From Pseudomonadota bacterium (GTDB lineage Bacteria > Pseudomonadota > Gammaproteobacteria > Burkholderiales > Burkholderiaceae_C): a stretch of DNA of 64,000 nt. The position numbers and the translations under genes were made by a program. Below the pieces are notes generated by a model that was not told the DNA's origin, ran no database searches, and worked only from the letters and a program-made list of their open reading frames with translations. The stretch spans positions 29,358 to 93,357 of the forward strand of contig JAFECU010000300.1 of assembly GCA_018242005.1 (NCBI GenBank). The letters are read 5' to 3'. Shown here piece after piece: positions 36,366-45,976 of the stretch; within the stretch, counting starts at the first letter, position 1, and each line of letters begins with the position of its first letter.

Positions 36366-38063
36366 TCACTCGCCCTCGACGACGTAGCGCGAGACCACGG
36401 GTGGCAGCTCGCCGACATGGAAGGCGTTCTTGCGGTCGCGCAGCGCCACGTCGGAGGCGGTGACGCGGTCGAAGCGGCGCAGGTGCTCGGTCCAGGACTC
36501 ATCGACCACGCGCTCGACGTAGCGGCGCGGGTCGGCGATGTCGTGTTGCAGCTCCCAGCTGAGCGCCCCCTGGCGGATGCGCGCGCGCCGGCTTTCCTGC
36601 ATCACGGCGCGGAATTCGGCGGCGCGCGCGGGGTCGATGAGGTACTCGATGCTCGTCACCAGGCGCAGGCCCGCGTCCGGCGGGTTCTCGGCCTGGGGGG
36701 TCTTGAAGGCGCGCGAGGGGCTCAGGTCTTCCTCGCCGTGGCGGTTGTTCACCAGGCGCTGTACCAGGGCCATGACGGCCACGCCGGCGGCCGCCGCCAG
36801 CGCCAGGCTGACATGCACGCTGGTCAGCGCCGCCACCTGGCCCCACAGCGCCGCGCCCGCGGCCGTGGCGCCCATGATGGACATCTGGAGAATGGACATG
36901 CCGCGCGCGCGCACCCAGTTGGGCAGCGCGAACTGGGCCGCCACCACGAGCACGTTGGCCGTGGTGATCCAGGCCGCGCCCGCGAGCACCATGGCCGGCA
37001 GGGCGACATAGGCACTGGGCGCGATGGCCACGACCGCGGTGCCCAGGGCCTGCAGCAGCGTGCCAAGCCCCACCAGCCGGTCCAGGGCCATCAGCTGGCG
37101 CAGGCGTGGCAGGAACATGGCGGCGGCTATCGCACCCGCGCCCATCGAGGCCAGCAGCAGCGTGAAGGTGCCGGCGCCGCCGCCCTGGAGCTCGCGCGCC
37201 ACCAGCGGCAGCAGCGCCAGCAGGGCCGTGGCATGCAGGAAGAACACGGCGATGCGCCACATCACGGCGCGCATGGGGGGCGACTCGCGCACGAACTGCA
37301 GGCCCACGCGCATGGCGCTGTAGAGGCGCTCGCGCCCCAGCGGGTTGGGCGTGGGCTGGCGGCGCCAGCGCATGATGGTGAAGCCCGCGATCAGTGACAG
37401 CAAGGCGTTGAGCACGAACACCCAGGCGCTGCCCGCGCCGGCGATGATGGCCCCGGCCAAGAGCGGACCGATGATGCGCGAGGCGTTCATGGCAATGCCG
37501 TTGAGCGCCAGCGCCGCGGGCAGCTGGTGGCGGTTGACGAGCTCGGGCACGATGGCCGAAAACACCGGCCAGCGCATGGCCATGCCGATGCCGTTGGCAA
37601 AGGTCAGGGCCAGCAGCAGGTAGGCGTTGAGCCCGCCGGCCAGCACGGCCAGGCACAGCACGATGGCCACGCCCGCCACCCAGAACTGCGTTGCCATGAA
37701 GTAACGCCGCCGGTCCAGGATGTCGGCCAGAGCGCCGCTGGGCAGGCCCAGCAGGAACACGGGAAGGGTGGAGGCCGTCTGCACCAGCGCCACCAGGGCG
37801 GGCGAACTGGTGAGCGTGGTCATCAGCCAGGCCGTGGCCACGTCGTTCATCCACATGCAGGTGTTGGCCACGAGCCAGGTAAGCCAGAGCATGCGGAACA
37901 CGGGCTGGTACAGGGGCGCCAGCGTGGAGGCGGATGCGCGTTCGGCCGCGCTGCGCCTGAGCTCGGCCGCGGCTGCGGCCTCCGCGGCGTCGGCGACCTG
38001 CGAGGCCTCGGTGGCGGAATTGTCCAGGGCGCTGACGGAGGCGCTATCGGGCTGTGGCGGCAT
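36366..38063 (-). CDS. MFS transporter (MFS_3/EntS-like) with C-terminal ABM-like domain
   Basis: The 565-residue protein has an Ala/Ser-rich cytoplasmic N-terminus (about 50 residues), then twelve hydrophobic segments with the loop-2 motif GALADILDRRRYF and motif SRIIGPLLAGAII, as in EntS-type exporters. After the last helix there is a soluble tail (about 455-565) with TSIEYLIDPARAAEFRAVM and GALSWELQHDIADPRRYVERVV, resembling an antibiotic-biosynthesis-monooxygenase fold. The tail is part of the PF05977 family. Substrate unknown. Monocistronic on the minus strand. Confidence 0.9.
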   Translation of the reverse strand: MPPQPDSASVSALDNSATEASQVADAAEAAAAAELRRSAAERASASTLAPLYQPVFRMLWLTWLVANTCMWMNDVATAWLMTTLTSSPALVALVQTASTLPVFLLGLPSGALADILDRRRYFMATQFWVAGVAIVLCLAVLAGGLNAYLLLALTFANGIGMAMRWPVFSAIVPELVNRHQLPAALALNGIAMNASRIIGPLLAGAIIAGAGSAWVFVLNALLSLIAGFTIMRWRRQPTPNPLGRERLYSAMRVGLQFVRESPPMRAVMWRIAVFFLHATALLALLPLVARELQGGGAGTFTLLLASMGAGAIAAAMFLPRLRQLMALDRLVGLGTLLQALGTAVVAIAPSAYVALPAMVLAGAAWITTANVLVVAAQFALPNWVRARGMSILQMSIMGATAAGAALWGQVAALTSVHVSLALAAAAGVAVMALVQRLVNNRHGEEDLSPSRAFKTPQAENPPDAGLRLVTSIEYLIDPARAAEFRAVMQESRRARIRQGALSWELQHDIADPRRYVERVVDESWTEHLRRFDRVTASDVALRDRKNAFHVGELPPVVSRYVVEGE

Positions 38064-38173
38064 GGGGGTGCCATTGTCGCGGCTGTGGGGCGGGTGCGCC
38101 TTGGCTGGCGTTTTTGCCCCCCGCTTGTGCCGCTTGTGCCTAGGAATAAATCGGGGGTTTGGCCTTGTGTATA

Positions 38174-38203
38174 AAGCGCTGGCAGCTCCACTATTGATAG
38201 TTA
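38174..38203. repeat. Dispersed palindromic repeat, half copy ending at an lrp stop codon
   Basis: AAGCGCTGGCAGCTCC followed by ACTATTGATAGTTA matches the right half of the repeat family. The TTA at its edge is the complement of the stop codon of the Lrp-type regulator, so the repeat abuts and supplies that stop. Confidence 0.55.
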
Positions 38204-38683
38204 GCGTGCCGCCTCCAGGTGCGCCAGCGGCAAGGCGCCTCCGGCCTTGACCTCGCCGAGCGAGAAGCTCGTGTGCATGTCCTTCACGTTGGGCAGGTTC
38301 AAGAGCACGTTGCGCGCGAACTGCGAAAAGCTCTCCAGGTCGCGCGCCACCACCTGCAGCTCGAAGGTGCCGGTGCCGCTGATGTAGTGGCAGGAGACGA
38401 CCTCGGGGATCTGCGCGATGGCCTGCTCCATGGCGCGCGTGAGGTCCCCGGTGCTGCGCTCGGCGTCCAGCCGCACGAAGGCCAGCACGCCCAGGCCGAT
38501 CTTGTGGCGGTCGATTTCGGCGCGGTAGCCGCGAATGAAGCCCGATTCCTCGAGCGCGCGCACGCGGCGCCAGCAGGGCGCGGCCGACAGGCCCACGCGC
38601 TGGGCCAGCTCGGCATTGGTCAGGCGCGCGTCCTGCTGCAGCTCGCGCAGGATGGCCAGGTCAAATTTATCAAGAGTTTCCAT
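38201..38683 (-). CDS. Lrp/AsnC-family transcriptional regulator (linked to iorAB)
   Basis: The 160-residue protein has the N-terminal AsnC HTH (LDKFDLAILRELQQDARLTNAELAQRVGLS, recognition helix around SAAPCWRRVRALE). The C-terminal RAM effector-binding domain follows, with VVSCHYISGTGTFELQVVARD and NVKDMHTSFSLGEVK. It diverges from the indolepyruvate oxidoreductase gene across 143 nt that hold a tandem direct repeat. It is therefore probably the amino-acid-responsive regulator of that gene and of itself. Confidence 0.94.
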   Translation of the reverse strand: METLDKFDLAILRELQQDARLTNAELAQRVGLSAAPCWRRVRALEESGFIRGYRAEIDRHKIGLGVLAFVRLDAERSTGDLTRAMEQAIAQIPEVVSCHYISGTGTFELQVVARDLESFSQFARNVLLNLPNVKDMHTSFSLGEVKAGGALPLAHLEAAR

Positions 38684-38688
38684 TTTTT

Positions 38689-38715
38689 GATTATTTCAGG
38701 AAAGATTATTTCTGG
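38689..38715. promoter_or_regulatory. Candidate Lrp-type operator: tandem direct repeat upstream of iorAB
   Basis: GATTATTTCAGG and GATTATTTCTGG lie at 38689-38700 and 38704-38715, a 15-bp pitch with one mismatch, in an AT-rich island within otherwise GC-rich DNA. Lrp/AsnC regulators often bind phased degenerate AT-rich sites next to their own gene. Binding is inferred from position and pattern only. Confidence 0.5.
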
Positions 38716-38826
38716 ATCAATGGATTTTTCGGCAAACAAAGCAAACACCTATCAGGGCCTGGCACCTACACTGCGCACCATGCCCATGAGGCCGGGCAAC
38801 ACAGAACACCCCACGGAGACAACGAC

Positions 38827-41800
38827 ATGAATGCCCCCCTGCCCGAACATGTGCGCCGCGCGATCGAGTCGGTCACGCTGGAGGACAAATACACCCTGGA
38901 CCAGGGCCGCGCCTTCATGAGCGGCGTGCAGGCCCTGGTGCGCCTGCCCATGCTGCAGCGCCAGCGCGACGCTGCCGCCGGCCTGAACACGGCGGGTTTC
39001 ATCAGCGGCTACCGCGGCTCGCCCCTGGGCGGCTACGACCAGGCGCTGTGGAGCGCACGCAAGCACCTGGCCGAGAACCACATCGTCTTCCAGCCCGGAG
39101 TGAACGAGGAGCTGGGCGCCACGGCCGTCTGGGGCACGCAGCAGCTGGACCTGTACCCCGATCAGAAGAAGTACGACGGCGTGTTCGGCATCTGGTACGG
39201 CAAAGGCCCGGGCGTGGACCGGTCGGGCGACGTGTTCAAGCACGCCAACATGGCGGGCACGGCGCGCCACGGCGGCGTGGTCGCGGTGGCCGGCGACGAC
39301 CACGTCGCCAAAAGCAGCACCGCCGCGCACCAGAGCGACCACATCTTCAAGGCCTGCGGCCTGCCGGTGTTCTTCCCCTCAAGCGTGCAGGACATCCTGG
39401 ACATGGGGCTGCACGCCTTTGCCATGAGCCGCTTCTCCGGCCTGTGGTCGGGCATGAAGACGGTGCAGGAGGTGGTGGAATCCTCGGCCAGCGTGTCGGT
39501 GGATCCGGGCCGCGTGCGCATCGTCGTGCCCGAGGACTTCGCCATGCCACCGGGCGGCCTGCACATCCGCTGGCCCGACGCGCCCCTGGAGCAGGAGGCG
39601 CGCCTGATGAACTACAAGTGGTACGCGGCCCTGGCCTACGTGCGCGCCAACAGGCTCAACTACAACGTGGTCGCCACGCCGAATGACCGCTTCGGGCTGA
39701 TCGCCAGCGGCAAGGCCTACAACGACATGCGCCAGGCGCTCGTCGATCTGGGCCTCGATGACGAGCATTGCCGCGCGCTGGGCATACGCGTGCACAAGGT
39801 CAACGTGGTCTGGCCGCTGGAGGCGGGCATCACGCGCGACTTCGCCCAGGGGCTGCAGGAGATCCTGGTGGTCGAGGAAAAGCGCCAGGTCATCGAATAC
39901 CAGATCAAGGAACAGCTCTACAACTGGCGCGCCGACGTGCGCCCGGACGTGCTCGGCAAGTTCGACGAGGTCGAGGGCGACCACAGCGGCGGCGAATGGG
40001 GCATGCCCAACCCGAGCCAGAACTGGCTGCTGCGCCCCCAGGCCGACCTGACGCCGGCCCTCATCGCCAAGGCCATCGCCAAGCGGCTCAAGAAACTGGG
40101 CGTGCCCGAGGACATTGCCGCACGCATGGATCAGCGCCTATCGGTCATCGAGGCGCGCGAGCGCGGCCTGGCCACCACGGTGGCCGACACCGGCGAGCGC
40201 ATGCCCTGGTTCTGCAGCGGCTGCCCGCACAACACCAGCACGCGCGTGCCCGAGGGCTCGCGCGCCGTGGCCGGCATTGGCTGCCACTACATGGCCAACT
40301 GGATGCCCGACCGCAACACCAGCACCTTCACCCAGATGGGCGGCGAGGGCGTGAGCTGGGTGGGCCAGGCGCCGTTTTCCAAGACCGCCCATGTGTTTGC
40401 CAACCTGGGCGACGGCACCTACTTTCACAGCGGACTGCTGGCGATTCGCCAAAGCATCGCCTCGGGCGCCAACATCACCTACAAGATCCTCTACAACGAC
40501 GCCGTGGCCATGACCGGCGGCCAGCAGGTGGGCGAGCGGCCCGAGGGCCATTCGGTGGCGCAGATCGCCCACAGCCTGCGCGCCGAGGGCGTGACGCGGC
40601 TCGTGGTGGTGACCGACGAGCCCGAGAAGTACCAGGGCCGCACCCACCCCGCCAACGCCGCGCGCGCCGGCCATGCCGAGCTCATCAACGACCTGCCGCC
40701 CGGCATCGAGGTGTTCCACCGCGACGAACTCGACCGGCTGCAGCGCGAGCTGCGGGGCACCCCGGGCTGCACGGCCCTGATCTACGACCAGACCTGCGCC
40801 ACCGAGAAGCGCCGGCGCAGAAAGCGCGGCACGCTGGCCACGCCGGCCAGGACGGTGCTCATCAACGAGCTGGTCTGCGAGGGCTGTGGCGACTGCGGGG
40901 AGGCGTCCAACTGCCTGTCGGTGGAGCCGGTGGAGACCGACTTCGGCCGCAAGCGCCGCATCAACCAGAGCACCTGCAACAAGGACTATTCCTGCGTCAA
41001 GGGCTTTTGCCCGAGCTTCGTCACCATCGAGGGCGGCTCGCTCAAGAAGCCCCAAAAGGAGAAAAAGGGCGACCTGGCCAGCCTGCCCCCGATCCCCGAG
41101 CCGGTGCTGCCCGTGGCCAGCCAGGCCTGGGGCATCGTCGTCGCCGGGGTCGGCGGCACGGGGGTGATCACCATAGGCTCGCTGCTGGGCATGGCCGCGC
41201 ACCTGGAGGGCAAGGGCGTGGTCACGCAGGACGCGGCGGGCCTGGCGCAAAAGGGCGGCGCCACCTGGAGCCATGTGCAGATCGCCAACAGCCCCGACGC
41301 CATCCACACCACCAGGGTGGACCTGGCCAAGGCCGACCTCATCATCGGCTGCGACCCCATCGTCGCCGCCAACAAGACCACGCTGGCCGTGATGCAACCG
41401 GGCCGCACCTTCGTGGCGCTGAACACCCATGGCACGCCGGCCGCGGCCTTCGTGCACAACCCCGACTGGCAGTTCCCCACCGAGGGCTGCGAGGCCGCCA
41501 TCGCCGCCGCCGTGGGCCCCGAGCTGCTGGGCGTGTTCGATGCCGAACGCGCCGCCACCGCCCTGCTCGGCGACAGCATCTACACCAACCCGCTGATCCT
41601 CGGCTACGCCTGGCAAAAGGGCCGCGTGCCGCTGTCGCATGCCGCGCTCATGCGCGCCATGGAGCTCAATGGCGTGCAGGTCGCCAACAACCAGGCCGCG
41701 TTCGAATGGGGCCGGCGCTGCGCCCATGACCTGGCCGCCGTCCAGGCGCTGTACCAGGCGGCGCAGGTCATCGAGTTCGTGAAGAAGCCCGGCCTGGCCG

Positions 41801-42444
41801 AGACCGTCGCCAAGCGCGTGCAATTTCTCACCGGCTACCAAAGCGCGGCCTACGCGGCCGACTACCGCGCCTTTGTGGACAAGGTGCGCGCCGCCGAAGA
41901 AAGCCTGGGCCAGGGCCTGCGCCTGACCGAGGCCGTGGCGCGCTATCTGTTCAAGCTCATGGCCTACAAGGACGAGTACGAGGTGGCGCGCCTGCACACC
42001 GATGCCGCCTTCACGCAGAAGATCAGCGACATGTTCGAGGGCGACTACCGCGTCGTCCACCACCTCGCGCCGCCGACCATGGCGGCGAAAAGCGACAGGG
42101 GCGAGCCGGTCAAGAAGCGCTACGGCCCCTGGATGCGCCGGGCCATGGGGTGGCTCGCGAAATGCAAGGGCCTGCGCGGCACGGCGCTCGACCCGTTTGG
42201 CCGCACCGAGGAACGCCGCACCGAACGCGCGCTGATCCGCGAATACCGCGAATGCATGGACGAACTGCTCGCGGGCCTGACGGCCGAGCGCCTGGCGCTG
42301 GCCGTGGAGATCGCGCGCATTCCCGAGGAGATACGCGGCTATGGCCACGTGAAGGCGCGCCACCTGCAGGCGGCACGCCAGAAATGGGCTGCGCTCATGC
42401 AGCGCTGGCGTGCGCCGGTTCCCGGCATCCGTCAAACGGCCTGA
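38827..42444 (+). CDS. Indolepyruvate ferredoxin oxidoreductase, fused alpha-beta (IorAB) type
   Basis: The 1205-residue single chain fuses the domains of 2-oxoacid:ferredoxin oxidoreductase. The N-terminal pyrimidine-binding and domain II part has FISGYRGSPLGGYDQAL. The ThDP-binding part has GDGTYFHSGLLAIRQS with ITYKILYNDAVAMTGGQ. A cysteine-rich 4Fe-4S segment includes ELVCEGCGDCGEASNC and CNKDYSCVKGFCPSF. The C-terminal gamma domain has VAGVGGTGVITIGSLLG. It oxidatively decarboxylates arylpyruvates from aromatic amino acids to acyl-CoA. Such fused enzymes are known from aerobic beta-proteobacteria. Substrate within the arylpyruvate group is inferred. A GGAGAC site precedes the ATG. Confidence 0.92.
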   Translation: MNAPLPEHVRRAIESVTLEDKYTLDQGRAFMSGVQALVRLPMLQRQRDAAAGLNTAGFISGYRGSPLGGYDQALWSARKHLAENHIVFQPGVNEELGATAVWGTQQLDLYPDQKKYDGVFGIWYGKGPGVDRSGDVFKHANMAGTARHGGVVAVAGDDHVAKSSTAAHQSDHIFKACGLPVFFPSSVQDILDMGLHAFAMSRFSGLWSGMKTVQEVVESSASVSVDPGRVRIVVPEDFAMPPGGLHIRWPDAPLEQEARLMNYKWYAALAYVRANRLNYNVVATPNDRFGLIASGKAYNDMRQALVDLGLDDEHCRALGIRVHKVNVVWPLEAGITRDFAQGLQEILVVEEKRQVIEYQIKEQLYNWRADVRPDVLGKFDEVEGDHSGGEWGMPNPSQNWLLRPQADLTPALIAKAIAKRLKKLGVPEDIAARMDQRLSVIEARERGLATTVADTGERMPWFCSGCPHNTSTRVPEGSRAVAGIGCHYMANWMPDRNTSTFTQMGGEGVSWVGQAPFSKTAHVFANLGDGTYFHSGLLAIRQSIASGANITYKILYNDAVAMTGGQQVGERPEGHSVAQIAHSLRAEGVTRLVVVTDEPEKYQGRTHPANAARAGHAELINDLPPGIEVFHRDELDRLQRELRGTPGCTALIYDQTCATEKRRRRKRGTLATPARTVLINELVCEGCGDCGEASNCLSVEPVETDFGRKRRINQSTCNKDYSCVKGFCPSFVTIEGGSLKKPQKEKKGDLASLPPIPEPVLPVASQAWGIVVAGVGGTGVITIGSLLGMAAHLEGKGVVTQDAAGLAQKGGATWSHVQIANSPDAIHTTRVDLAKADLIIGCDPIVAANKTTLAVMQPGRTFVALNTHGTPAAAFVHNPDWQFPTEGCEAAIAAAVGPELLGVFDAERAATALLGDSIYTNPLILGYAWQKGRVPLSHAALMRAMELNGVQVANNQAAFEWGRRCAHDLAAVQALYQAAQVIEFVKKPGLAETVAKRVQFLTGYQSAAYAADYRAFVDKVRAAEESLGQGLRLTEAVARYLFKLMAYKDEYEVARLHTDAAFTQKISDMFEGDYRVVHHLAPPTMAAKSDRGEPVKKRYGPWMRRAMGWLAKCKGLRGTALDPFGRTEERRTERALIREYRECMDELLAGLTAERLALAVEIARIPEEIRGYGHVKARHLQAARQKWAALMQRWRAPVPGIRQTA

Positions 42445-42450
42445 GTCACT

Positions 42451-42503
42451 TTGTTTTTTGTAGTGGCCGGCGCTTTATTGGTAAGTGCCGGCCGCTGTTT
42501 TGA
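42451..42503. repeat. Dispersed palindromic repeat acting as terminator after iorAB
   Basis: GGCCGGC (42465-42471) and GCCGGCC (42487-42493) flank GCTTTATTGGTAAGT, followed by GCTGTTTTGATGC. The plan and loop match the repeat family, with both arms changed together so pairing is kept. It begins 7 nt after the iorAB stop and ends in a T-run, so it can serve as its terminator. Confidence 0.65.
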
Positions 42504-42636
42504 TGCAAGACCCGGCGTGCCGCGGGCTTTGCCATGTGGCGGCGCGCGCGCGCCGAATACAATCACCTGTTGCCCTCGCGGCAGGCCCCATGGGGCCGCT
42601 CAGCCTTTCCCCCCTTGTTGAAGTGGAGTTTCTCCC

Positions 42637-42969
42637 GTGTTTATTTCTTCTGCCTTCGCCCAAACCGCACCCGCCGCCGCCGCCGAGGGCGGCCTGATGG
42701 GCTCGCTCACCAGCATGCTGCCGCTGGTGCTGATGTTCGTGGTGCTGTACTTCATCATGATCCGGCCCCAGATGAAGCGCCAGAAGGAGCACCGCGCCAT
42801 GATCGACGCCCTGGCCAAGGGCGACGAGGTGGCCACGGCCGGCGGCCTGCTGGGCAAGGTGGCGGGTATCTCCGAAGGGTATATCCAGCTGGAAATCGCC
42901 AGCGGCGTGCAGGTGCAGGTGCAGCGCAGCGCCGTCTCCCAGGTGCTGCCCAAGGGTACGGTTAAGTAA
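42637..42969 (+). CDS. yajC: Preprotein translocase subunit YajC
   Basis: The 110-residue protein has a single TM helix (SMLPLVLMFVVLYFIMIRPQ) followed by the conserved cytoplasmic RPQMKRQKEHRAMIDALAKGDEVATAGGLLGKV (the RPQxKRxKEH part is the signature). It associates with SecDF-YidC. GTG 42637 is preceded by TGGAG at good spacing. A TACAAT -10-like hexamer lies at 42558-42563. In many relatives yajC follows queA-tgt; here iorAB is upstream instead. Confidence 0.96.
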   Translation: MFISSAFAQTAPAAAAEGGLMGSLTSMLPLVLMFVVLYFIMIRPQMKRQKEHRAMIDALAKGDEVATAGGLLGKVAGISEGYIQLEIASGVQVQVQRSAVSQVLPKGTVK

Positions 42970-42982
42970 CCGGCCCCGTCCG

Positions 42983-43006
42983 CAGGCCTGAAGGCCTGTC
43001 TTTTTT
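42983..43006 (+). terminator. Terminator or attenuator between yajC and secD
   Basis: CAGGCC/GGCCTG with TGAA loop is followed by TCTTTTTT. It lies 14 nt after yajC and 52 nt before secD, so secDF levels may depend on read-through or on a separate promoter. Confidence 0.75.
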
Positions 43007-43057
43007 GGGGGCGGGTGCAACAGGCGCCCGCATCCTCAGGTATTGAAGAGCGCGATC

Positions 43058-44950
43058 ATGAACCGTTACCCGGTCTGGAAGTACGCGATCCTGGTGATCG
43101 CGTTGCTGATAGGGGCCTTGTACACCCTGCCCAATTTCTATGGTGAGGCGCCTGCCGTGCAGGTGTCCTCGGCCAAGGCCACGATCAAGGTCGATGCTGC
43201 GCTCAAGCAGCGCGTCGAAGAGGTGCTCAAGGCCGCCGGCGTGACCCCGGACTCGGTGACGCTGGACAGCAATTCGGTGCGCGCGCGCTTTGACACGCCC
43301 GATACCCAGCTCAAGGCCAAGGACACGCTCGAAAAGACGCTGACGCCCGATCCGTCGGACCCGCCCTACATCGTCGCGCTCAACCTGGTGTCGCGCTCGC
43401 CCGACTGGCTGACCGCGATCAACGCCCGCCCCATGTACCTGGGGCTGGACCTGCGCGGCGGCGTGCACTTCATGCTGCAGGTGGACATGCAGGCGGCCAT
43501 TACCAAGAAGGCCGAGTCCTATGCGGGCGACCTGCGCAGCGCGCTGCGCGAGAAGAACATACGCCACGGCGGCATCAGCCGCGACGGCCAGGCCGTGGAC
43601 ATCCGCGTGCGCGACGAGGCCACGGCCACGGCGGCGCGCAACCTGATCGCCGACCAGTTCCCCGACCTGGTGGTCACGAGCAGCCCCGATGGCGAGGGCC
43701 TGTTGCTGCGCGCCACGATCAAACCCGAGGCGCTGCGCAAGGTGCAGGAGCAGGCACTCAAGCAGAACATGGTCACGCTGCACAACCGTATCAACGAGCT
43801 CGGGGTGGCCGAGCCCGTGATCCAGCAACAGGGGCTGGACCGCATCGTCGTGCAACTGCCCGGCGTGCAGGACACGGCCAAGGCCAAGGACATCCTGGGC
43901 CGCACCGCCACGCTGGAGGTGCGCATGGTGGACGAAGGCACGGAGGCGCGTGCGGCAGAGGCGGGCAGCGGCCCCGTGCCCTTTGGCGACGAGAAATACC
44001 TCGACAGGAACGGCCAGGCCGTGATCGTCAAGAAGCAGGTCATCCTCACGGGCGAGAACCTGACCGACGCCCAACCCGGTTTCGACAGCCAGACTCAGGA
44101 GCCCACGGTCAACCTGACGCTGGACGCCAAGGGCTCGCGCATCTTCAAGGACGTCACGCGCGAGAACATCGGCAAGCGCATGGCCATCGTGCTGTTCGAG
44201 AAGGGCAAGGGCGAGGTCGTCACCGCCCCGGTGATCAGGAGCGAGATCGGCGGCGGCCGGGTGCAGATCTCGGGCCGCATGACCACCACCGAGGCCAACG
44301 ACACGGCGCTGCTGCTGCGCGCCGGCTCGCTCGCCGCGCCCATGGAAATCATCGAGGAATACACCATTGGCCCGAGCCTGGGCGCCGACAACATCGACCG
44401 CGGCATTCACTCCGTGGTCTGGGGCATGGCCGCGGTGGCCGCCTTCATGTGCCTGTACTACATGCTGTTTGGCGTGTTCTCCACCGTGGCGCTGGGCATG
44501 AACGTGCTGCTGCTGATCGCCATCCTGTCGATGCTGCAGGCCACGCTGACACTGCCTGGCATCGCCGCCATGGCGCTGGCGCTGGGCGTGGCCATCGACT
44601 CCAACGTGCTGATCAACGAACGCATCCGCGAAGAGCTGCGCGCCGGCGCCTCGCCGCAGGCGGCGATCGCCGCGGGCTACGAGCGTGCCTGGGCCACCAT
44701 CCTGGACTCCAACGTCACCACGCTGATCGTCGGCCTGGCACTGCTGGCCTTCGGCACCGGGCCGGTGCGCGGCTTTGCCGTGGTGCACTGCATTGGCATC
44801 CTGACCAGCATGTTCTCGGCCGTGTTCTTCTCGCGCGGCCTGGTCAACCTTTGGTATGGCCGCAAGAAGAAGCTCAAGAGCGTGGCCATCGGCCAGGTCT
44901 GGAAGCCCGAGGGTGACGAGCACCGCTCGGTCGCGGGCCGCAGTAACTGA
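43058..44950 (+). CDS. secD: Protein translocase subunit SecD
   Basis: The 630-residue protein has TM1 (WKYAILVIALLIGALYTLPN), the long first periplasmic domain and the LGLDLRGGVHFMLQVD motif. It continues with VTAPVIRSEIGGGRVQISG and the C-terminal TM2-6 bundle with GVAIDSNVLINERIREELR. It helps complete protein export using the proton gradient, with SecF. ATG 43058 follows TGAAGAG; an in-frame TTG at 43043 is less likely. secF follows 14 nt later. Confidence 0.97.
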   Translation: MNRYPVWKYAILVIALLIGALYTLPNFYGEAPAVQVSSAKATIKVDAALKQRVEEVLKAAGVTPDSVTLDSNSVRARFDTPDTQLKAKDTLEKTLTPDPSDPPYIVALNLVSRSPDWLTAINARPMYLGLDLRGGVHFMLQVDMQAAITKKAESYAGDLRSALREKNIRHGGISRDGQAVDIRVRDEATATAARNLIADQFPDLVVTSSPDGEGLLLRATIKPEALRKVQEQALKQNMVTLHNRINELGVAEPVIQQQGLDRIVVQLPGVQDTAKAKDILGRTATLEVRMVDEGTEARAAEAGSGPVPFGDEKYLDRNGQAVIVKKQVILTGENLTDAQPGFDSQTQEPTVNLTLDAKGSRIFKDVTRENIGKRMAIVLFEKGKGEVVTAPVIRSEIGGGRVQISGRMTTTEANDTALLLRAGSLAAPMEIIEEYTIGPSLGADNIDRGIHSVVWGMAAVAAFMCLYYMLFGVFSTVALGMNVLLLIAILSMLQATLTLPGIAAMALALGVAIDSNVLINERIREELRAGASPQAAIAAGYERAWATILDSNVTTLIVGLALLAFGTGPVRGFAVVHCIGILTSMFSAVFFSRGLVNLWYGRKKKLKSVAIGQVWKPEGDEHRSVAGRSN

Positions 44951-44964
44951 CAGGAGGAAAAATC

Positions 44965-45918
44965 ATGGAATTTTTCCGCATCAAAAAAGACATTCCGTTC
45001 ATGAAGTACGCGTTGGTGCTCAACGCCGTATCCTTCATCACCTTCGCCCTGGCGGTGTTCTTCCTGTTCACGCGCGGCCTGCACCTTTCCGTGGAGTTCA
45101 CCGGCGGCACCGTCATGGAGCTGGCCTATACCCAGACGGCAGACATAGGCAAGGTGCGCGACAAGGTGGCGGCCCTGGGCTATCCCGACGTGGTGGTGCA
45201 GAACTTCGGCACCTCGCGCGACGTCATGATCCGCCTGCCCGTGCAAAAGGGTGTGACCTCGGCCCAGCAGAGCGAGCAGGTGCTGGCAGCGCTCAAGGAG
45301 CATGACGTCGGGGTGACGCTGCGGCGCACCGAGTTCGTCGGCCCCCAGGTCGGCGAGGAACTGGTGCATGGCGGCCTCATGGCGCTGGGCATGGTGGTGC
45401 TGGGCATCGTGATCTACCTGGCGCTGCGCTTCGAGTGGAAATTCGGCGTCGCGGCCATCATCGCCAACCTGCACGATGTGGTCATCATTCTGGGCTTCTT
45501 CGCGTTCTTCCAGTGGGAATTCTCGCTCTCGGTGCTGGCCGGCGTGCTGGCCGTGCTGGGCTATTCGGTCAACGAGTCGGTGGTGATCTTCGACCGGATC
45601 CGCGAGGCCTTCCGAAAATTCCGCAAGCTCAATACGCACGAGGTCATAGACCACGCCATCACCTCGACCATGAGCCGCACCATCATCACCCACGCCTCGA
45701 CCGAGGCCATGGTGCTGTCCATGTTCTTCTTCGGTGGCCCCAGCCTGCACTACTTTGCGCTGGCGCTGACCATCGGCATCCTGTTCGGGATCTACTCCTC
45801 GGTGTTCGTGGCCGCGGCCATCGCCATGTGGCTGGGCGTCAAGCGCGAGGACCTGGTCAAGGCCTCCACGCGCAAGGAGGAGGACCCCAACGACCCGAAC
45901 TCGGGTGCCGTGGTCTGA
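44965..45918 (+). CDS. secF: Protein translocase subunit SecF
   Basis: The 317-residue protein has TM1, the periplasmic domain motif SVEFTGGTVMEL, the conserved LRRTEFVGPQVGEEL, and TM2-6 with NLHDVVIILGFFAFF and GYSVNESVVIFDRIREAFR. It works as a complex with SecD. AGGAGGAAAAATC before the ATG is one of the strongest ribosome sites in the window, matching the need for equal SecD and SecF. Confidence 0.97.
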   Translation: MEFFRIKKDIPFMKYALVLNAVSFITFALAVFFLFTRGLHLSVEFTGGTVMELAYTQTADIGKVRDKVAALGYPDVVVQNFGTSRDVMIRLPVQKGVTSAQQSEQVLAALKEHDVGVTLRRTEFVGPQVGEELVHGGLMALGMVVLGIVIYLALRFEWKFGVAAIIANLHDVVIILGFFAFFQWEFSLSVLAGVLAVLGYSVNESVVIFDRIREAFRKFRKLNTHEVIDHAITSTMSRTIITHASTEAMVLSMFFFGGPSLHYFALALTIGILFGIYSSVFVAAAIAMWLGVKREDLVKASTRKEEDPNDPNSGAVV

Positions 45919-45976
45919 TGCCTGCATAGGTGTCCCGCGGCGCAAGCCCTCGCGCTCACGCTAAGATCAAGAGCTT

